Below, one piece after another: positions 23,753 through 36,397 of a stretch of 64,000 bases of DNA. The first letter of the stretch is position 1. Each line of letters starts with the position of its first letter. The stretch is taken from the NCBI GenBank assembly GCA_037367355.1, contig CM074697.1:2542001-2606000 (forward strand). Direction: 5' to 3'. Position numbers and translations under genes: made by a program. Origin of the DNA: Neoscytalidium dimidiatum (lineage: Eukaryota > Ascomycota > Dothideomycetes > Botryosphaeriales > Botryosphaeriaceae). The notes under the pieces are model-generated. The model searched no databases. It saw nothing but the letters and a program-made list of their open reading frames with translations, and was not told the origin of the DNA.

Positions 23753-26700
23753 CTAAGTCCTACGCAGGGTAAGGCGCCTTTTCACAAAGCCCACAATGTT
23801 GCCGAAGCCAACCTCCGAGTGCAACCAGTACGCCGCAAAGAAAGCCAGGATGTTAAACGCCGTATACACCCACAGATAGCCGAAGTTGCGCCACCGGTCA
23901 TCCCAGACCATGTTGAAAGACCGCAGAAAGACGTCCGCGACGGCGTACCTGCAGTACCGACAGTCGCTCGTGGCCTGCGGATCGTACAGCGCGCCGCCGG
24001 CCGCGGCGGCGAACGCGCCCGCGTACGCGCCGCACGTCCGGCCCGGCGGCGGCTGGAAGACGCTGAGCTCCACGGCCGCGCAGCGGACGGGCACGCCGTG
24101 CGTGCCCGTCGCCATCATCGCGGACACGAGCCACGTGAAGGGCGAGACGTAGTAGGCGAAGCGCCAGAAGCGGACGAGCTGGGCGAGCGGCTGCACGACG
24201 CCCGAGAAGGCGAGGATGAAGGTGTAGAAGAGGATGGTCAGCATCGCGGCCGTCTCGGCGTTGGGCGCCGCCATGGCGAGCGCCTGCGAGAAGCTGGAGT
24301 GGTAGAGCTGGTACGCCAGGAAGGTCAGCCACATGGTCGCGCCGCGGCCCGCCGGCACCGTCGCCGTCCAGCCGATCGGGAAGTACCAGGCCGCGAAGCA
24401 GAGCGAGGCGATGGCGACGTTGAACGGGATCTCGACGGCGAAGGAGGCGGTGACGAAGACGGTCCAGTGGTACATCTTGGAGTGGCGCTCGCGCACGTCG
24501 TACAGCTCGCGGTAGGCGATCAGGCGCGGTTGCAGCTGGACGACGATGATGAGGCAGACGAGCAGCATCATGTAGATGGCGAAGATCTTGTTCTGAAGGC
24601 CCTGCACCGACGTCTTCTCTTTCCAGAAAGTGAAGCCGATGAAGAGGCCACCGATTGCGTACGTCCCGAGCTTGGCGCGGATGTAGAACGGAGAGCGCCA
24701 GTACTGCTGGAAGAGACGCTTCTGGACGGCGAGGTATTGTCGGTGGATGGGCAGAGCGAAGCTTCTGTCGTCTTCGGCCTCCGCATCCGCGCCATCGCCG
24801 TTCTCTCGCGGTGTTTCCAGCTGCTTCATTTCGACCGCAATGTTGGCGTACTCGGGAGATCGAAGCCACGCATCCGCCCATTTCTGCGTGCCCTCCACAG
24901 ACGCAGCAGCACCGCCGATGACGTCCAGCATGTACTCCGCTGGATTCTCGTGGTCCTCGCAGCGCCGTGCTCCGTTGCGCTCGAAGTATTGGCGTAACGT
25001 CGTGGAGTCCGCTCCCAGGTCGCCAAAATACACGGTCTTGCCTCCCTTCGCCAACAACAATATCCGGTCGAATTGTTCGAACAACGCAGCTGAGGGCTGA
25101 TGGATGGTGCACAGAATGGCTTGTCCGGCGTCTGCTAATTCCCGCAAGAACTTGATCATCGCCCAAGCGGATTGAGAGTCGAGGCCGGAAGTTGGCTCGT
25201 CCAGAAAAAGGAGGAGGCTAGGTTTTGCAACAAGCTCCAGTCCGATCGTTGTCCTCTTCCGCTGCTCGACATTCAACCCTTGCCCTGGTACTCCGATTAC
25301 AGCATCGGCGTATCTCTGCATGCTCAACGCCGCAATGATCTTTTCCACATATTCGTATTTCTCCTCGACCGGGACCGACTCAGGCTGCCTCAGAAGAGCA
25401 GAGAAACGCAAAGCTTCGCGGACGGTGGCCTCAGCGAGGTGGATATCTTGCTGTTGCACATAGCCGGTCCGGCGCTGGAAGGACTTATCGAGGGAAAATC
25501 CGTTCACGAGGACGTTTCCACTCACCACGCCGGTGTTTACGCGTTGAGCAAGGACGTTCAGAAGAGTTGTCTTCCCAGCACCTGATTCACCCATGAGTGC
25601 CGTGAGTGTGCCTGGCTTGACGTAGCCTTGGACATCATCCAGGAGGCGGCGAGTTTGTCCTTTGATATCGACATCGTAGTTGACGTGGTTCCATGTGAAG
25701 ACGTCCTGGCTCTTGGCCACGGTATCAGGGCCAAGAGTCTCGCCCAAGTACCGTTCAAGTGCTCTCTGGACATCACCGGTGCGCCGGTTCTTGCGACGGG
25801 AGAAGCGCAGCGTGGGCTTATGGAAAATCAGAAATTCGCCCTTGGATGTCGCCATCTGTTTGTATTCCGCACAGACAGCGTAAGTGAAGACGAAAAAGAG
25901 GAAGAATCCAAGACAAATGCCGAAATTGCGCCAAAGGTGCGAGTATGAGTATGCGAACGAGGCCTCGATGTAGTCGTCTCCCAGGACATAGGATTGGCCT
26001 GCTTTCGCACCAGTAACGGCACAGATCTGATGTTCCACTCCAGCAGATTCATAGCCAGGCCCGGATGGGACCATGCTCAAAGTGCACGGTGACTTCCGAC
26101 CGTGGAACTCGACGATCATCTGAGATTCGACTGCGTAGTAGATTGGATTCATGTAGCTGATCCACTTGAACCACGGATGCATGGATGGCCGGGGAATGAC
26201 GTAGCCGGCATATACAGCCAGCGGAAGCATGAGTATGCCCGCGGATGCCAAACCAGCTTCGACGGTATTCACCAAGGTAGCAATTGTTCGGAAGAAGCCG
26301 CTCATCGTCACGGAGATCAGGAAATTGAAAAGCGTGAAGAGAAAGAACGGCCCTGCTTCCCGTTTGAAGTTGGCTAGGAAATAGATGATTACGCTGAATA
26401 TAGCGACATTGGTAAGCTTCACCGGCCACTCCGTCATCATGGTAGCGAGTGCATCGACGGATGGATGATACATGGCGAATGACTTGTGCTTCTCAACGAT
26501 GGGTCTCTGAGAGAACTGCGCCGAGACTTCGGCAAAGTTGATGATGATGTTGAACAAAACTGAGAAGAAGATGACGCCACCCTTGGAAAAGAAGCCGGAC
26601 GTATCATCTGGAATGTGGTAGAACATGGATCCGACTACAAGGGCCGTGACAATCATGGTCAAAACCATGGCAGTGGTGTAGACTCGATCCTGCTGGATTC

Positions 26701-28196
26701 TCTGAAAAGCCCGTCTTGATGTAACAGCGAATTGCATCCATAGGTTTAATGTGTACGGAGACTCCTTCCGAATAAAGGGTGATTTTTCGGACATCTGATG
26801 TTCGTGAAGGGTGTCCAAGGTTTCGGGGGACCCTGGCGGGAATTCACGCTCATGGTCTTCGATTTCGGCCATCAACCGGCGATAATGAATGCTCTCCTTC
26901 CACCTCGCCGAGAATTCTTGCGGTGTTTGAGGCACTTTGTCTTCAAAGCCCGGGCGGACCTGGCGGGCTATCGAGTCCGTAATCGAGGTCAGGAATTCCG
27001 CTGTCGTGACTCTGGGAGCACAGTAGAACCCCATTTCTACGAAGAACTCTTTTGCGACTTGCAGGTCGCCAAACCAGATTTGATGACCATCATACAAGAC
27101 CAAACCCTTATCGAAGACATCGACAAGTCCATCGCCGGGTTGATACAACGCAGCCACTGCTACATTTCGGGTCAGATTGGTGGCGACTCGCAGACTTTTG
27201 GCAAACTCCAACGACGTAGAAGAGTCGAGGCCTCGGGTAGGATTGTCCCAGTACAGGACTGAAGCGCGGGTTGCCATCTGCAAAAGTCAGTCTCTCTGCA
27301 CAAACTCATTTTGCTGGAAAACTCACCATCTCGGCAATAGAGACGCGCTTTCGCTCTCCGCCAGAAACGCCGCGGATATAATCATTGCCGATCTTGGTGT
27401 CTAATGTATGAGCTAGACCCATCGTAGTAGCCAGAATATTCCTCATCTTGATAATGTACTCCGCTCTCGATAGGCCTGCAATCCTCCGGTGAGGGGTTCT
27501 GGTGCTCAACGCAAAATCGAGTGTCTGAGCAACGGTCAGATGGGGGAAGTGGCAGTCCACCTCAGCATTGTAGACGACGTGGCCACGGAAGCGGCGTTTC
27601 ATCGTGTCGATCGGGACGCCATGGTATGTGATATCGCCGTATACGCGTGTGAAACCCTCGTTATGACCAGCAAGTGTCTTGAGCAAGGTCGAGCATCCAG
27701 CTCCGGGACGGCCTAGAAGTAGAAGCATTTCACCTTGTCTGATAAGGCCGTGAATGCCGTGGAGGATCTGCCGTTCAGGCGGGCGCTTCACGATACCGGC
27801 TAACAACTTGAAAGGCGATGTGAAAATGGATGTGCAGTCCGGCTGGACTGCCACATCGACGCCCTCTCCGAAGACCTGGACATCTTTGAAACGGACAGAA
27901 TTTTCCAGAGTGATGGGCTGTAGATTTTCGTTTCTGGCGAGCTGGATGGTTTTCGCAAGGGCACGTTCCAGAGTCCAGTTCGGATCCCTCGTGTTGAACG
28001 GATCCTGCACGCTGCCCTTGCGTGAAAGAGTTCGTGCGATCGTCAAAAGGTCCTGTGGATTGTAATCGAAACCTTCATGGTCATGTCTTGTGCCAGCATC
28101 CTGACTGGTTTTGGTTCCCTCTGTCATGGAGCCATTGTTGTCCTCCTTCGTGCCCTCGTCGAAAGACTCAGGCGGCTTGGAAAATTGCTCTGCCAT
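23753..28196 (-). CDS. PDR-type (ABCG) full ABC transporter, 1464 aa
   Basis: Plasma-membrane drug or metabolite exporter with the reverse NBD-TMD-NBD-TMD layout. Exon 1 is 28196-27327 and exon 2 is 27277-23753; the 49-nt intron falls after the NBD1 signature. NBD1 has the fungal-PDR degenerate Walker A GRPGAGCST and signature VSGGERKRVSIAEM, with Walker B read as VLYWDNPTRGLDSST. NBD2 has canonical Walker A GESGAGKTT, an altered signature LNVEQRKRTTIG and Walker B LLLFLDEPTSGLDSQ. This asymmetry is normal for PDR proteins. Each NBD is followed by a six-helix ABC2-type domain; a cysteine-bearing extracellular loop lies before the last helix. The full family length is present with no breaks. 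It ends a co-oriented run with cupin and CMD-like genes. Long opposite-strand frames here (23696-24997) are GC artefacts. Confidence 0.95.
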
Positions 28197-29171
28197 TAGG
28201 ACAGCTCGTGAGCGAGGAAGGAAATTGAAGAGAGAAAAGACCAATGCTGTCCGGCATGTTTAGTAGTACCACCGAGAAGATATAAGCACACGTGGAAAGG
28301 GGTTTCCTTGGAAACTCATGCATCTCGGAGCGGGAAACTGGATGCTCCGTGCCGTGCACATATCTTCAGTCTCTTAGATCTCAACTTCACTCGGATGCGG
28401 GCTTTGACGGCATCAATATGATGTCAGTGCTTTCGATGGACGTCCCAGATGATCACTGAGGGTGCCACAAGGAAGGGAATCCCCGAGCAAAGATTTCGAG
28501 ATTGCAGAATACTGTTGCAGTTTCTTGCTGATAATTTCCCGCAATCCTGTTTTCCGATGCGTACGGAGCTGATCCTGTTGTCAGATCCTGTACGGGCGTC
28601 CTCGGTGCCGAAATTGGCGAAAATAGTTTAGCGCGGCGGCATTCGGCGATGAGACATACACATGTAGCAAGTAAGCTTTTAAGAGCGCCACCAAACCATT
28701 AGATCGGGTCGGCAGCGAACCTTATTCAAGCCCGTGGGTCTAAGCCGCTTGAATTAGCATACCTCCGGCAGCGGAAGACTCCAACAGATGCCGGGACGGC
28801 CAGGTCCACTGTCACGACAAGTACCCTTTACTCTTCGCTTCGAAAGCAAGAGGGTTAATGACATCGTAGTACAGTGATCGACACTGGGATTGGAGCAAAG
28901 AATGAACAGTACGACTGCCTAGGCCATATGGGCTGGGTTTGCTGCCTCGCTGTCTCGAAAATGGACTTGGTCAGATCCCATCAAAGCCAGGGAAAAAAAC
29001 CTACTACCAAAAAAGCAGTTCTAGTGCAGGATTTTATGGAACGAGTCACAAGATCTGTAGCTTAGTGATCTCAATTTAACTCAGGTTTAAGTCATGCCTG
29101 TTGGAATTGTTTTGGTAACGATAGAATGTCAATTCATTTCTTTCCATTTTGCTTGCGTGACTCCTTGTGCT
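28197..29171. other. Intergenic, PDR transporter promoter
   Basis: 975 bp between two minus-strand genes; no recognisable gene. The proximal ~500 bp should carry the transporter's regulatory sites, but no motif can be assigned confidently. Confidence 0.5.
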
Positions 29172-30782
29172 TCATATTCCTCGCGGCTGCACAACCTCGT
29201 TTTCAATACTCTCACTGCCTTCACTATACTCTATAGTCGTTGTCTTGGTCTGCACAATACCCGTCTCGCTTCCTTGATCGCTCCATGCCCTCGCGCTGCT
29301 TTCCTTTATCGCTTCGGGGCCGGCCCTGTTCCACGATGAGCTTAATTGCACGTTACTATCATCAATCCCAACAACCCCGCAGGCATCCTGCTTTGAGCCA
29401 TGAAGAGGTCTGCTTCTCTTGCTGCCAATAGTCTGTAGCGTATATCCTCCCTCCCTATTTTGCTTGACATAGCCACTGTCGATATGCGAAGGACCGCCTG
29501 ACACACCTCGCGATGAAGCGTACGAGAATAGCTTGGGTGCGACGTGTCTCGCAAATTTACGCGCGATCGGCAGGCAACCGCAGACGACAACGAGATTCGC
29601 TTCCACCAGAATCCATATGTCCGGAGTAGAGATCGCCCATGGTTGGTCAGGGTTGGAAAGGAGAGGAATGAGTAGCACGAGCCGGATGATGCTGGTGATG
29701 CAAGTTCTAAAGCTCCGATGTTGTCTGTCAGCCAGGGATCAGGATATCAAATAACAAAGCACGATATGAGAAAGGGAGCAAGATGAGTGAGAGAATGGGT
29801 AAAGGACAGATCCATAGACTTACACTGAACCAATGGCAAACACGGCAACCAGCGCTATCTTTTCGATACGCCGGATCTGCAAACCCACAAGCACAGTCAT
29901 AGGTAGTACTAGCGTGGCGATGTCGGTCGCAACGTTGATGCTTGTAAAGGAGATCCAGAGCGCCGGCTTGTTAATGCACTTGCCGGGAATAGTAACGTCC
30001 CAATTGGACGCAATAGGCTTGCAGGCGAAAAGCAGAGAGCACGTAATGCCGATCGTGTAGCCGATGACACAGAATATAACGCTATGCACGGCCATGTGAA
30101 ACCAGGGAAATGGCGCCAGCCGGCGGTAGAAAAAGAGGAGGGAGAGCTTAGCTAAGCCCTGCGTTAGCGCGTAGAGGACTGCAGTGCAAGTAAGAAGCTG
30201 GAGTATTCAGTATATGCTTGTGTCGAGGAGGATGGAAGAATGGACTGACCAGGTTGAAAAGTATGTACCGATCCAAGGCGATCTCCCATGCGTGCACTCC
30301 TTGCAGCTCATTTTTCCACAAGTCTGAAGATCCCAATTAGTCTGTCAGTCATGGTAGAATGACGCGTTACTTACAAACCAAAACAGATTGACATGCCAGA
30401 CTAAAGACCTGGTCGATGTTAGAAGAAAGTAAAAAAGGGTTAGGTATCCAGTTACTCACGTAGGACATTGCAATGAGAGCTGTCGCAAATTATTTAGTAG
30501 AGACCGCAAGGAATTGCCATGCCCGAACGCACCATCATCGACAACGAAAGATCGCAAAATGCCGATCTTAGTGTAGAATCGCATAACCAGGAAAACAAAT
30601 GCAAGCACGCTGCCTATGGAGAATATCCAATATGCGGTCGTTACATCGCCTTTCCTGGCAGGGTTGTCGAAATCAAGAGGATAACCGGATGGGGCCGGTA
30701 GGACAGCAACAACTGTCGAGGTGACCGTAGCGACAGATCCCTTTGTTGTTGTTGAAAACGCTGTCGTGTACGTAGCAGCCAT
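29172..30782 (-). CDS. Rhodopsin-domain / Pth11-like integral membrane protein, 428 aa
   Basis: Seven-helix membrane protein of the fungal rhodopsin-domain family. Six exons close in frame (1287 nt): 30782-30533, 30479-30460, 30408-30375, 30323-30250, 30197-29824, 29706-29172. The 20- and 34-nt micro-exons are supported because they restore the conserved DDALIAMSY and VFSLACQSVLVY segments. Further hallmarks are LAKLSLLFFYRRL, the cysteine pair around CSLLFACKPI and GKCINKPALW, NVATDIATLVLPM, and TSIIRLV, followed by a polar Ser-rich cytosolic tail. Members relate loosely to Pth11-like receptors that sense surface or nutrient cues in plant pathogens; ligand and role here are unknown. No CFEM domain precedes the helices. 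Confidence 0.85.
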
Positions 30783-32349
30783 GGCTAGGACTGATGTCCA
30801 TCTGTACTCTGACGGGCAAGAGTTGTAGCGGCTAGAGATGAAGAGAATGCAGTAGTTCGGTCGGAGGCAGAAGGAAAGATGGCAGATACTACTTGCTGAG
30901 TACAGTTTTGCTTAGTACAGTTACATCAGACGAGAACGATTCAGGAGCGGGTCCTCAGCCGAATCCGCCGCGATCCCAGGGCACTCCGCGCGCCAGGGGT
31001 ACCATTGTTCACGAGCCTTGCGTGAGTTCTAACGCTATTAAATCTCTTTCGACGAGCCGCGGGATCTAAAACCTTATCTTGAACCTCATGTACGCTCCCG
31101 AAGCGAAGCTTAACAGGAATGTTCTCGATCGCCAGTAGCTTACTCTACGCAAAAGCTTTGCTCAGTGCGTAACGCGAGCATCGAGTTTTGAGCGACTCAG
31201 AGCTCATTCCCAGTGCGTCTCGGGTCGGAAACATCCGATAATCCCTGCACCAATCATCATCCTTTGTCGACCTAAAAGGGCGACCAAGCCCCGTACTGAT
31301 CGGACAGTTTTTCCTATATCTATCCACAATACACAATAGCTTCCTAGATCACCAACGGCCCGATGGCGCACTGGCAACGCATCGGGGAAGCGGAATGAAG
31401 TACAATTGGGTAATACAATATGGAGAACTAGGCACATTCTGTGTCAGTCGTGAGGGATCTAGACACGTATTCAATGTATTATGTGATATATGCCAAGTTG
31501 CTAAATAGCATCTTGTACTTCCATCTGCATCAAGACACGTGACCTCTGGAGATATGATCAAGATAATTCCTCTTTGACCTAAAAGCCTTCCCTTGAAATT
31601 GCAACTTGCAATGATTACTCTATATCCTGCATCCACATCAACCTTCTGGCGAGTGTGTGATTCCATCCACGTATTTAGATTCGTGTCATATCGGGAGGAC
31701 TGGCCTCCTGCACCCGTTCAGTAGCGGCGACAAACTGCCATCTGAGATATGTGTACCAATGGTCAGTCTCCGAATACTCCATAGCTACGCGGAAAGCGCG
31801 ACAGACCTGTCGTCAGAGGCGACAAAGCTTAAGCCGCAAGCTTCGACCTCATGCATGATGATCTCCATGGCAGCCAAGAGGATCTGTGCGCGAAGCGCTG
31901 GTGTTTTGATGTTTCTCATGGGTAGATGTATAGGAACCCTTTATTCCGACTAAGCCATCTCCGGAGGCTGCGGTCGGCCTTTTGCCTCTGAGTGGCTCTA
32001 CAAAATGCTAGGTTTCATACCAGGGAGGAGTCGAGTATCGGGGGAATTGTACTGGGCGATCCGAGACAGGATTTCAACGGGCGCAAGAGGATCGTTTCTT
32101 TGCTGCCTATTTGGCGGAACGCAAGGCAACACCAAACGTGGCAATGGGACTATTAGTGCACCACAGACATGATGCTGAGGTAACCCGTCTTTCCAAGCGG
32201 AAATCATGTATTTAAGAATCAACAGACCACGCAAGATCGGCAAAGCTAACTGGAGTAGGATTTAGCCGGTCTGATTGAGCAAGATTCACACAGGCCACGC
32301 ATTCTTTTTAATTAACTATTGTGAGCTACGGAGTCCCCCCCTTGTGATA
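30783..32349. other. 1.6-kb intergenic, no gene recognised
   Basis: Scattered short frames on both strands with no domain. The end near 32340 is likely the 3' UTR of the DUF1593 gene. Confidence 0.5.
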
Positions 32350-33878
32350 TTATATAGTTGGACGCAGAATTATACGTCTATAAGCTGTAAGATTCATCGG
32401 ACGGGAGTCTTCCACTGCTAGGATTATATGCGCCGTCTACGAATGTCAGAAGAAGGAAGTTCAATATTGACGAGTAGGTGGAGAACTTACGATGTTACTA
32501 TTCACCTTAATATCAACCACGCGTCCAGAAGAGTCTATGTTGGTGAAGGTCACATTGGGAGACACAAGAGGGTCCCTTTTCGTCACTGTTTGGGCAGCTT
32601 CGCGGTAGTGGAACCAGTTAAACTCAAGATCATCCCCGTCCGGATCATACGACGCGGAAGCATCCAGAATGACCGACTCGCCAAACCGGAATGGAATTTC
32701 GAGAGCCTCAAGGCTACATGTGTCATTGATAATGGCAATGGGGTGATGGTTGGCATCCGTCGCGTTCACTGTCCACTGCATGCGAGCAGCAAAGTCGTAC
32801 TGGAAAGCGCTGCGCCAGCGCCAAAGGGAAGCATGCTGACTGAAGTATGCCTTGCCGTCGATCCCTTCAGCAAGGTCTGCCACGTTGCTGAAGACTCCAG
32901 TCAGTCCAGACGCGTCGACAAGCTTGTAACGGCCACCCCAGCCACCCCATTCAGGGTGCTCGGGTGCGTTGAGACCATTCTGGAGGAGTCCGAGGAATGA
33001 GGGAGTATCGCCCTCCATAATATATGCAATATTGGGATAGTAGGCACCCAGAGGTCCGATGCGGACATGCTCTCGAAGCCAGTCATTGGATACAATTGTC
33101 GCATCAGGGCCGCCGGTATCGACATCTGAGGAAATAGCCTGCTCGAGTGGGTCAGTAATCAAAACCTGCGCAGCTGGAAATGGTTTCCTACAATCCACGT
33201 CGCCTGGTTGTACTCGCCGAAAGCGTGGATAGAGACGATGTAAAAAAGCGAAGGGAAGTTTGCTCGAATCCATGGGCCAGCATTATCTTGGTCGGAAATG
33301 GAGTACACGCGGAGTTTTTGGACAAAAGTTGCTGTTTCATCAGCACTTCTTGTCTTTTGCACGTGATTGAGGGCCTCGGCCAGGACGTTGATACCACCCC
33401 AGGCGGTGACCCAGAGCGGGCCTGAAGAAGCATCGGTAGCGTTGATTAGAGCGAGGGATGCGTTGCTTGGTTCAAGGTCAAGCGCGGCCAGTCCATACAC
33501 AGGGTGACCGGCGTACACGCGGGATGCAACTTCATCTGCAGATGGGTATGCCCCGGCTTCCGGCACATTGTTGTTGAGATTTTCCGTGACATTCGCGTAG
33601 CCACCGATCACCCAGAAGATGGTGTCCAGATCCAGAGAGTCGTTCTTCCACACCGAGGTGACTGCAGAGATGCCTTCGATCTGGAGCTCGTTGGCATGGG
33701 TGAGGAGACGGACCAAGCTCATCTGATCATCGGGCTCGTTGCTGACATCGGTGAGGACGAATAAGCGCGGTTTTGATTCGTAGCGGGCATTCTCACAGCG
33801 GCCCGATTCGAAGGCGGACACCGAATTCCAGAATAGGACGGACGTCACCAAGGCGAGGAGCAGCCGGAGACGGGCCAT
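32350..33878 (-). CDS. Secreted DUF1593 / Sde182-type nucleoside-hydrolase-like protein, 473 aa
   Basis: Exons 33878-33192, 33138-32491 and 32436-32350 (phase-0 introns of 53 and 54 nt). The last 28 residues come from a separate small exon: the GTAAGT donor at 32490 leads to a frame restoring the family's C-terminal strand pattern (HIILAVEDSRP...YRRIIL). An unspliced reading would end instead at 32461 with an unrelated tail. A signal peptide (hydrophobic to about SVSA) starts the protein. The catalytic half resembles inosine-uridine nucleoside hydrolases: RLFVLTDVSNEPDDQMSLVR supplies the Asp cluster, and YIMEGDTPSFLGL is a DUF1593 signature. The C-terminal domain is Ig-like, with DASASYDPDGDDLEFNWF. 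Family members are linked to extracellular glycan or nucleoside metabolism; the substrate is unproven. Confidence 0.9.
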
Positions 33879-34397
33879 GGTTACGGCCAGGATTGTTCCA
33901 GCTGAAATTGAACACTGCGTACGGGGCCCGAATTTCAAAATACTATGGCAGTCTTATGTATATATCTGCAAGCACTCGTGCAGCCGTGGTCATTGCCGTG
34001 TCTCCACATTCGTCTTTCCCGCAAACGAGCTCCTAAGCCCGACCTGATAGCATCGCCGAAGCCAAGACGGTGAATCGCGTGCCCTCTCGCGATTGTCTGT
34101 CGTATATACGTAAACTTGTCGAGCGGGATCGAACGTGCGGAGGATCTCCGGCCGCGATTTCCCCGCAATTCTCCAATTCCGGGTTCCGTGACCGCGGAGA
34201 GCATCACTCATTCGGCTTGACCCGTGTCACGCGCTTTGCTGCAGTCTCAAAGCAGAAAGTAGAGGCACCTGCTGCCATAAATCGTTATCGTCGGCTAAGT
34301 ACCCCGCGATGACGTGCGTAAGGGGAAATGCATACACCGACGCAAAGAGAAGGTCCTAGCGCGCGAACAGACGATTCGCTGCATGGTTCCTTTCTCC
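33879..34397. other. Intergenic, DUF1593 promoter
   Basis: 519 bp between two minus-strand genes; no gene recognised. Confidence 0.5.
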
Positions 34398-35282
34398 TTA
34401 TTGCTCTGGTAAGCACAGTAATTTGCTTCTGAGGAACCTGTTCTCCTCTTCGAGCTCCGCAACACGCGCCGAGAGATCTTCAGCCTTATTTTTGAGCCTC
34501 TTCACCCTTTCTTCCAACTCTTTTCCCCTCTGTTTCTTATTCATACGGAAGCGCGCAGAGGCAGCATTATTGCGCCGGCGCTTCTCCGCTGCGCTAGCCC
34601 ACCGCTGGATTGTATCCTTCGGCAGAGGATTTTGATCTCGCAGTATTTCAACCATCCCAAGAATATCCTGCCAGTGTCGTGAGAATGGACCGTTCCCTTC
34701 AGAGCTGACTGGGGGAGACATCGATGGTTCAGGAAAATAGTACGGCTGGCTTCGTTGGTAAACTTCCGGTTGCGTGTCCATGCCACCTGCCACGGAGCGG
34801 TGAGATATTTCTGTAAGATGAAGTAAGTTATCTTGATTCATTAAGACGGAATGCCAGGCCTTGTTATTTTCTCTCAACCCCTAAACCGTGGAGCAGTTCC
34901 GGACATTCCGGGCGAAATGAAAAGAGAAGGCTCGCTTAAGAAATTGCATTCCGGCACCCGCAGTATTCTGATTTCCTTCAAAAGAGAAGGAACAGCTACC
35001 ATAAGGAAGAGAAGAGTTTCCTATTTCTGCCTACTCACCGTGGAAGCCAGTTGTCGTATTTGACTCAGAAGCCGCTGCTTTTGCCCACCTGCAGGGAATA
35101 CCCATTGCTTTACTTCCCGTTGGCTGCTGATTGAAACCCTCAGACTGCGGCAGTCTTTCCACGGAAGATTGCTGCGAAATGATCGGGTCCCAGTTGATAT
35201 AGAGAGCGAAATCGTCTTCGATGCTTTGGCTGTCTTGGAAGCCGAAGGTTTCTAGGCTAATATAATTCAAGGCGTAATGCAT
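34398..35282 (-). CDS. bZIP transcription factor, 218 aa
   Basis: Exons 35282-35039 and 34810-34398 join in frame (657 nt) over a 228-nt intron with GTGAGT donor and TTACAG acceptor. The C-terminal ~70 residues form a basic region RRRNNAASARFRMNKKQR followed by a leucine zipper (RVKRLKNKAEDLSARVAELEEENRFL). The basic region is close to those of CYS-3/MetR-type sulfur regulators (RRRNTAASARFRxKKKQR, from memory of the family). The remainder is short and lacks other domains, so equivalence to cys-3 is not claimed. The in-frame ATG at 35282 is the first available; an upstream extension has none. Confidence 0.85.
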
Positions 35283-36397
35283 TATAGCGTGCACTCCAAA
35301 CGCGGCAGCTTGCTAATCTAGCTCAGGCCGATGAAGAGCGTACTGTATAGTTATGTAGTAGTAGTTCTCACCAAGCCGTCGCGTGCCGACTAAGCATAGC
35401 TTTCGCAGATTACTAGTGTAGATGCCGTGAAACCGCAGTTTCACCAGTCAAAATCTAATCAAAACAAAGTAAAATTTTAATTGTGATATTAGTGCCTAAT
35501 TTTCTAAGCTAGTGTTGTATAAATATTCGTACGATCGTCTAGCTATTTCTACCCGATTGTATGAAGACCACTTCGGCTACCGAGATGTCGGTAAATTATA
35601 AAGATCGCAGCCGTCAAATCGACCGCATCGAAGATCCCTACAATGTTGCTCAGCCTTTACTTCGCCACGCATCAACTTCGGGAATCTCGTCGATTGAAGT
35701 TTTTGTCGGTGGGAGTTTCACTATAGATATCTCCTTTACCAAATTGAACGGTCAGCTGGAAATCATACTCTGAACGCTGAAATCCGAAAAGGTGAGTCAT
35801 AAGACGCATGATGCTGTACGAAATTACGAGTAAGGAGCGCATCCGATCGGGAATTGAGCAGGCCAGCAAACAAGTCAATCCACGTTTTCCAGAAAGTCGG
35901 TCATGTGATTGAATACGGTTACTTGTTTATAAACTTCAATCTATTGCGTGGTGGTGAATCCCGGTGTGAAGCAGAGGAGTGCGGTATCTTTGGTATTTTG
36001 TAATCTGGGCGCTAACAGTGACCGCAGCGCTCGCCATCCTTCGGGGCACATAATCAGTTCCACACACGTTATCTCTGTCTGAACCCTTTCCACGACAACC
36101 AGATTGGTGCTGGCCTTACGATGATAACCCTTTGCCGGCGCCATGTACCACCGACGAAATAAGGCACACAATATTCGTGCCTAGTCATGAAATGCATCGA
36201 TTTAAGCATAAATTTCTCTTCAATAACAATACGCTGTTTACTAGTATTTCTAGATGGACGACTCAGTTTGCTTTCGCCACATCTCTTTGTAGCGACCGCC
36301 TGAAGACAACAATTGTGTATGATTTCCCCGCTCCACATTGCACCCCTGATGCAAGACTATTATCTGATCGGAGTTTACAATGGTGGACAGACGATGA
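35283..36397. other. Intergenic, A/T-leaning, no gene recognised
   Basis: Contains the bZIP promoter. A 70-codon frame at 35561-35773 (+) has no recognisable similarity. The segment 35400-35560 is visibly A/T-rich. Confidence 0.45.

Noticed and set aside
23696..25166. 433- and 422-codon open frames overlapping the PDR transporter in other frames
   Set aside because: Arg/Ala/Pro-rich low-complexity translations caused by GC-rich third positions; no domains; fully overlapped by a conserved gene.
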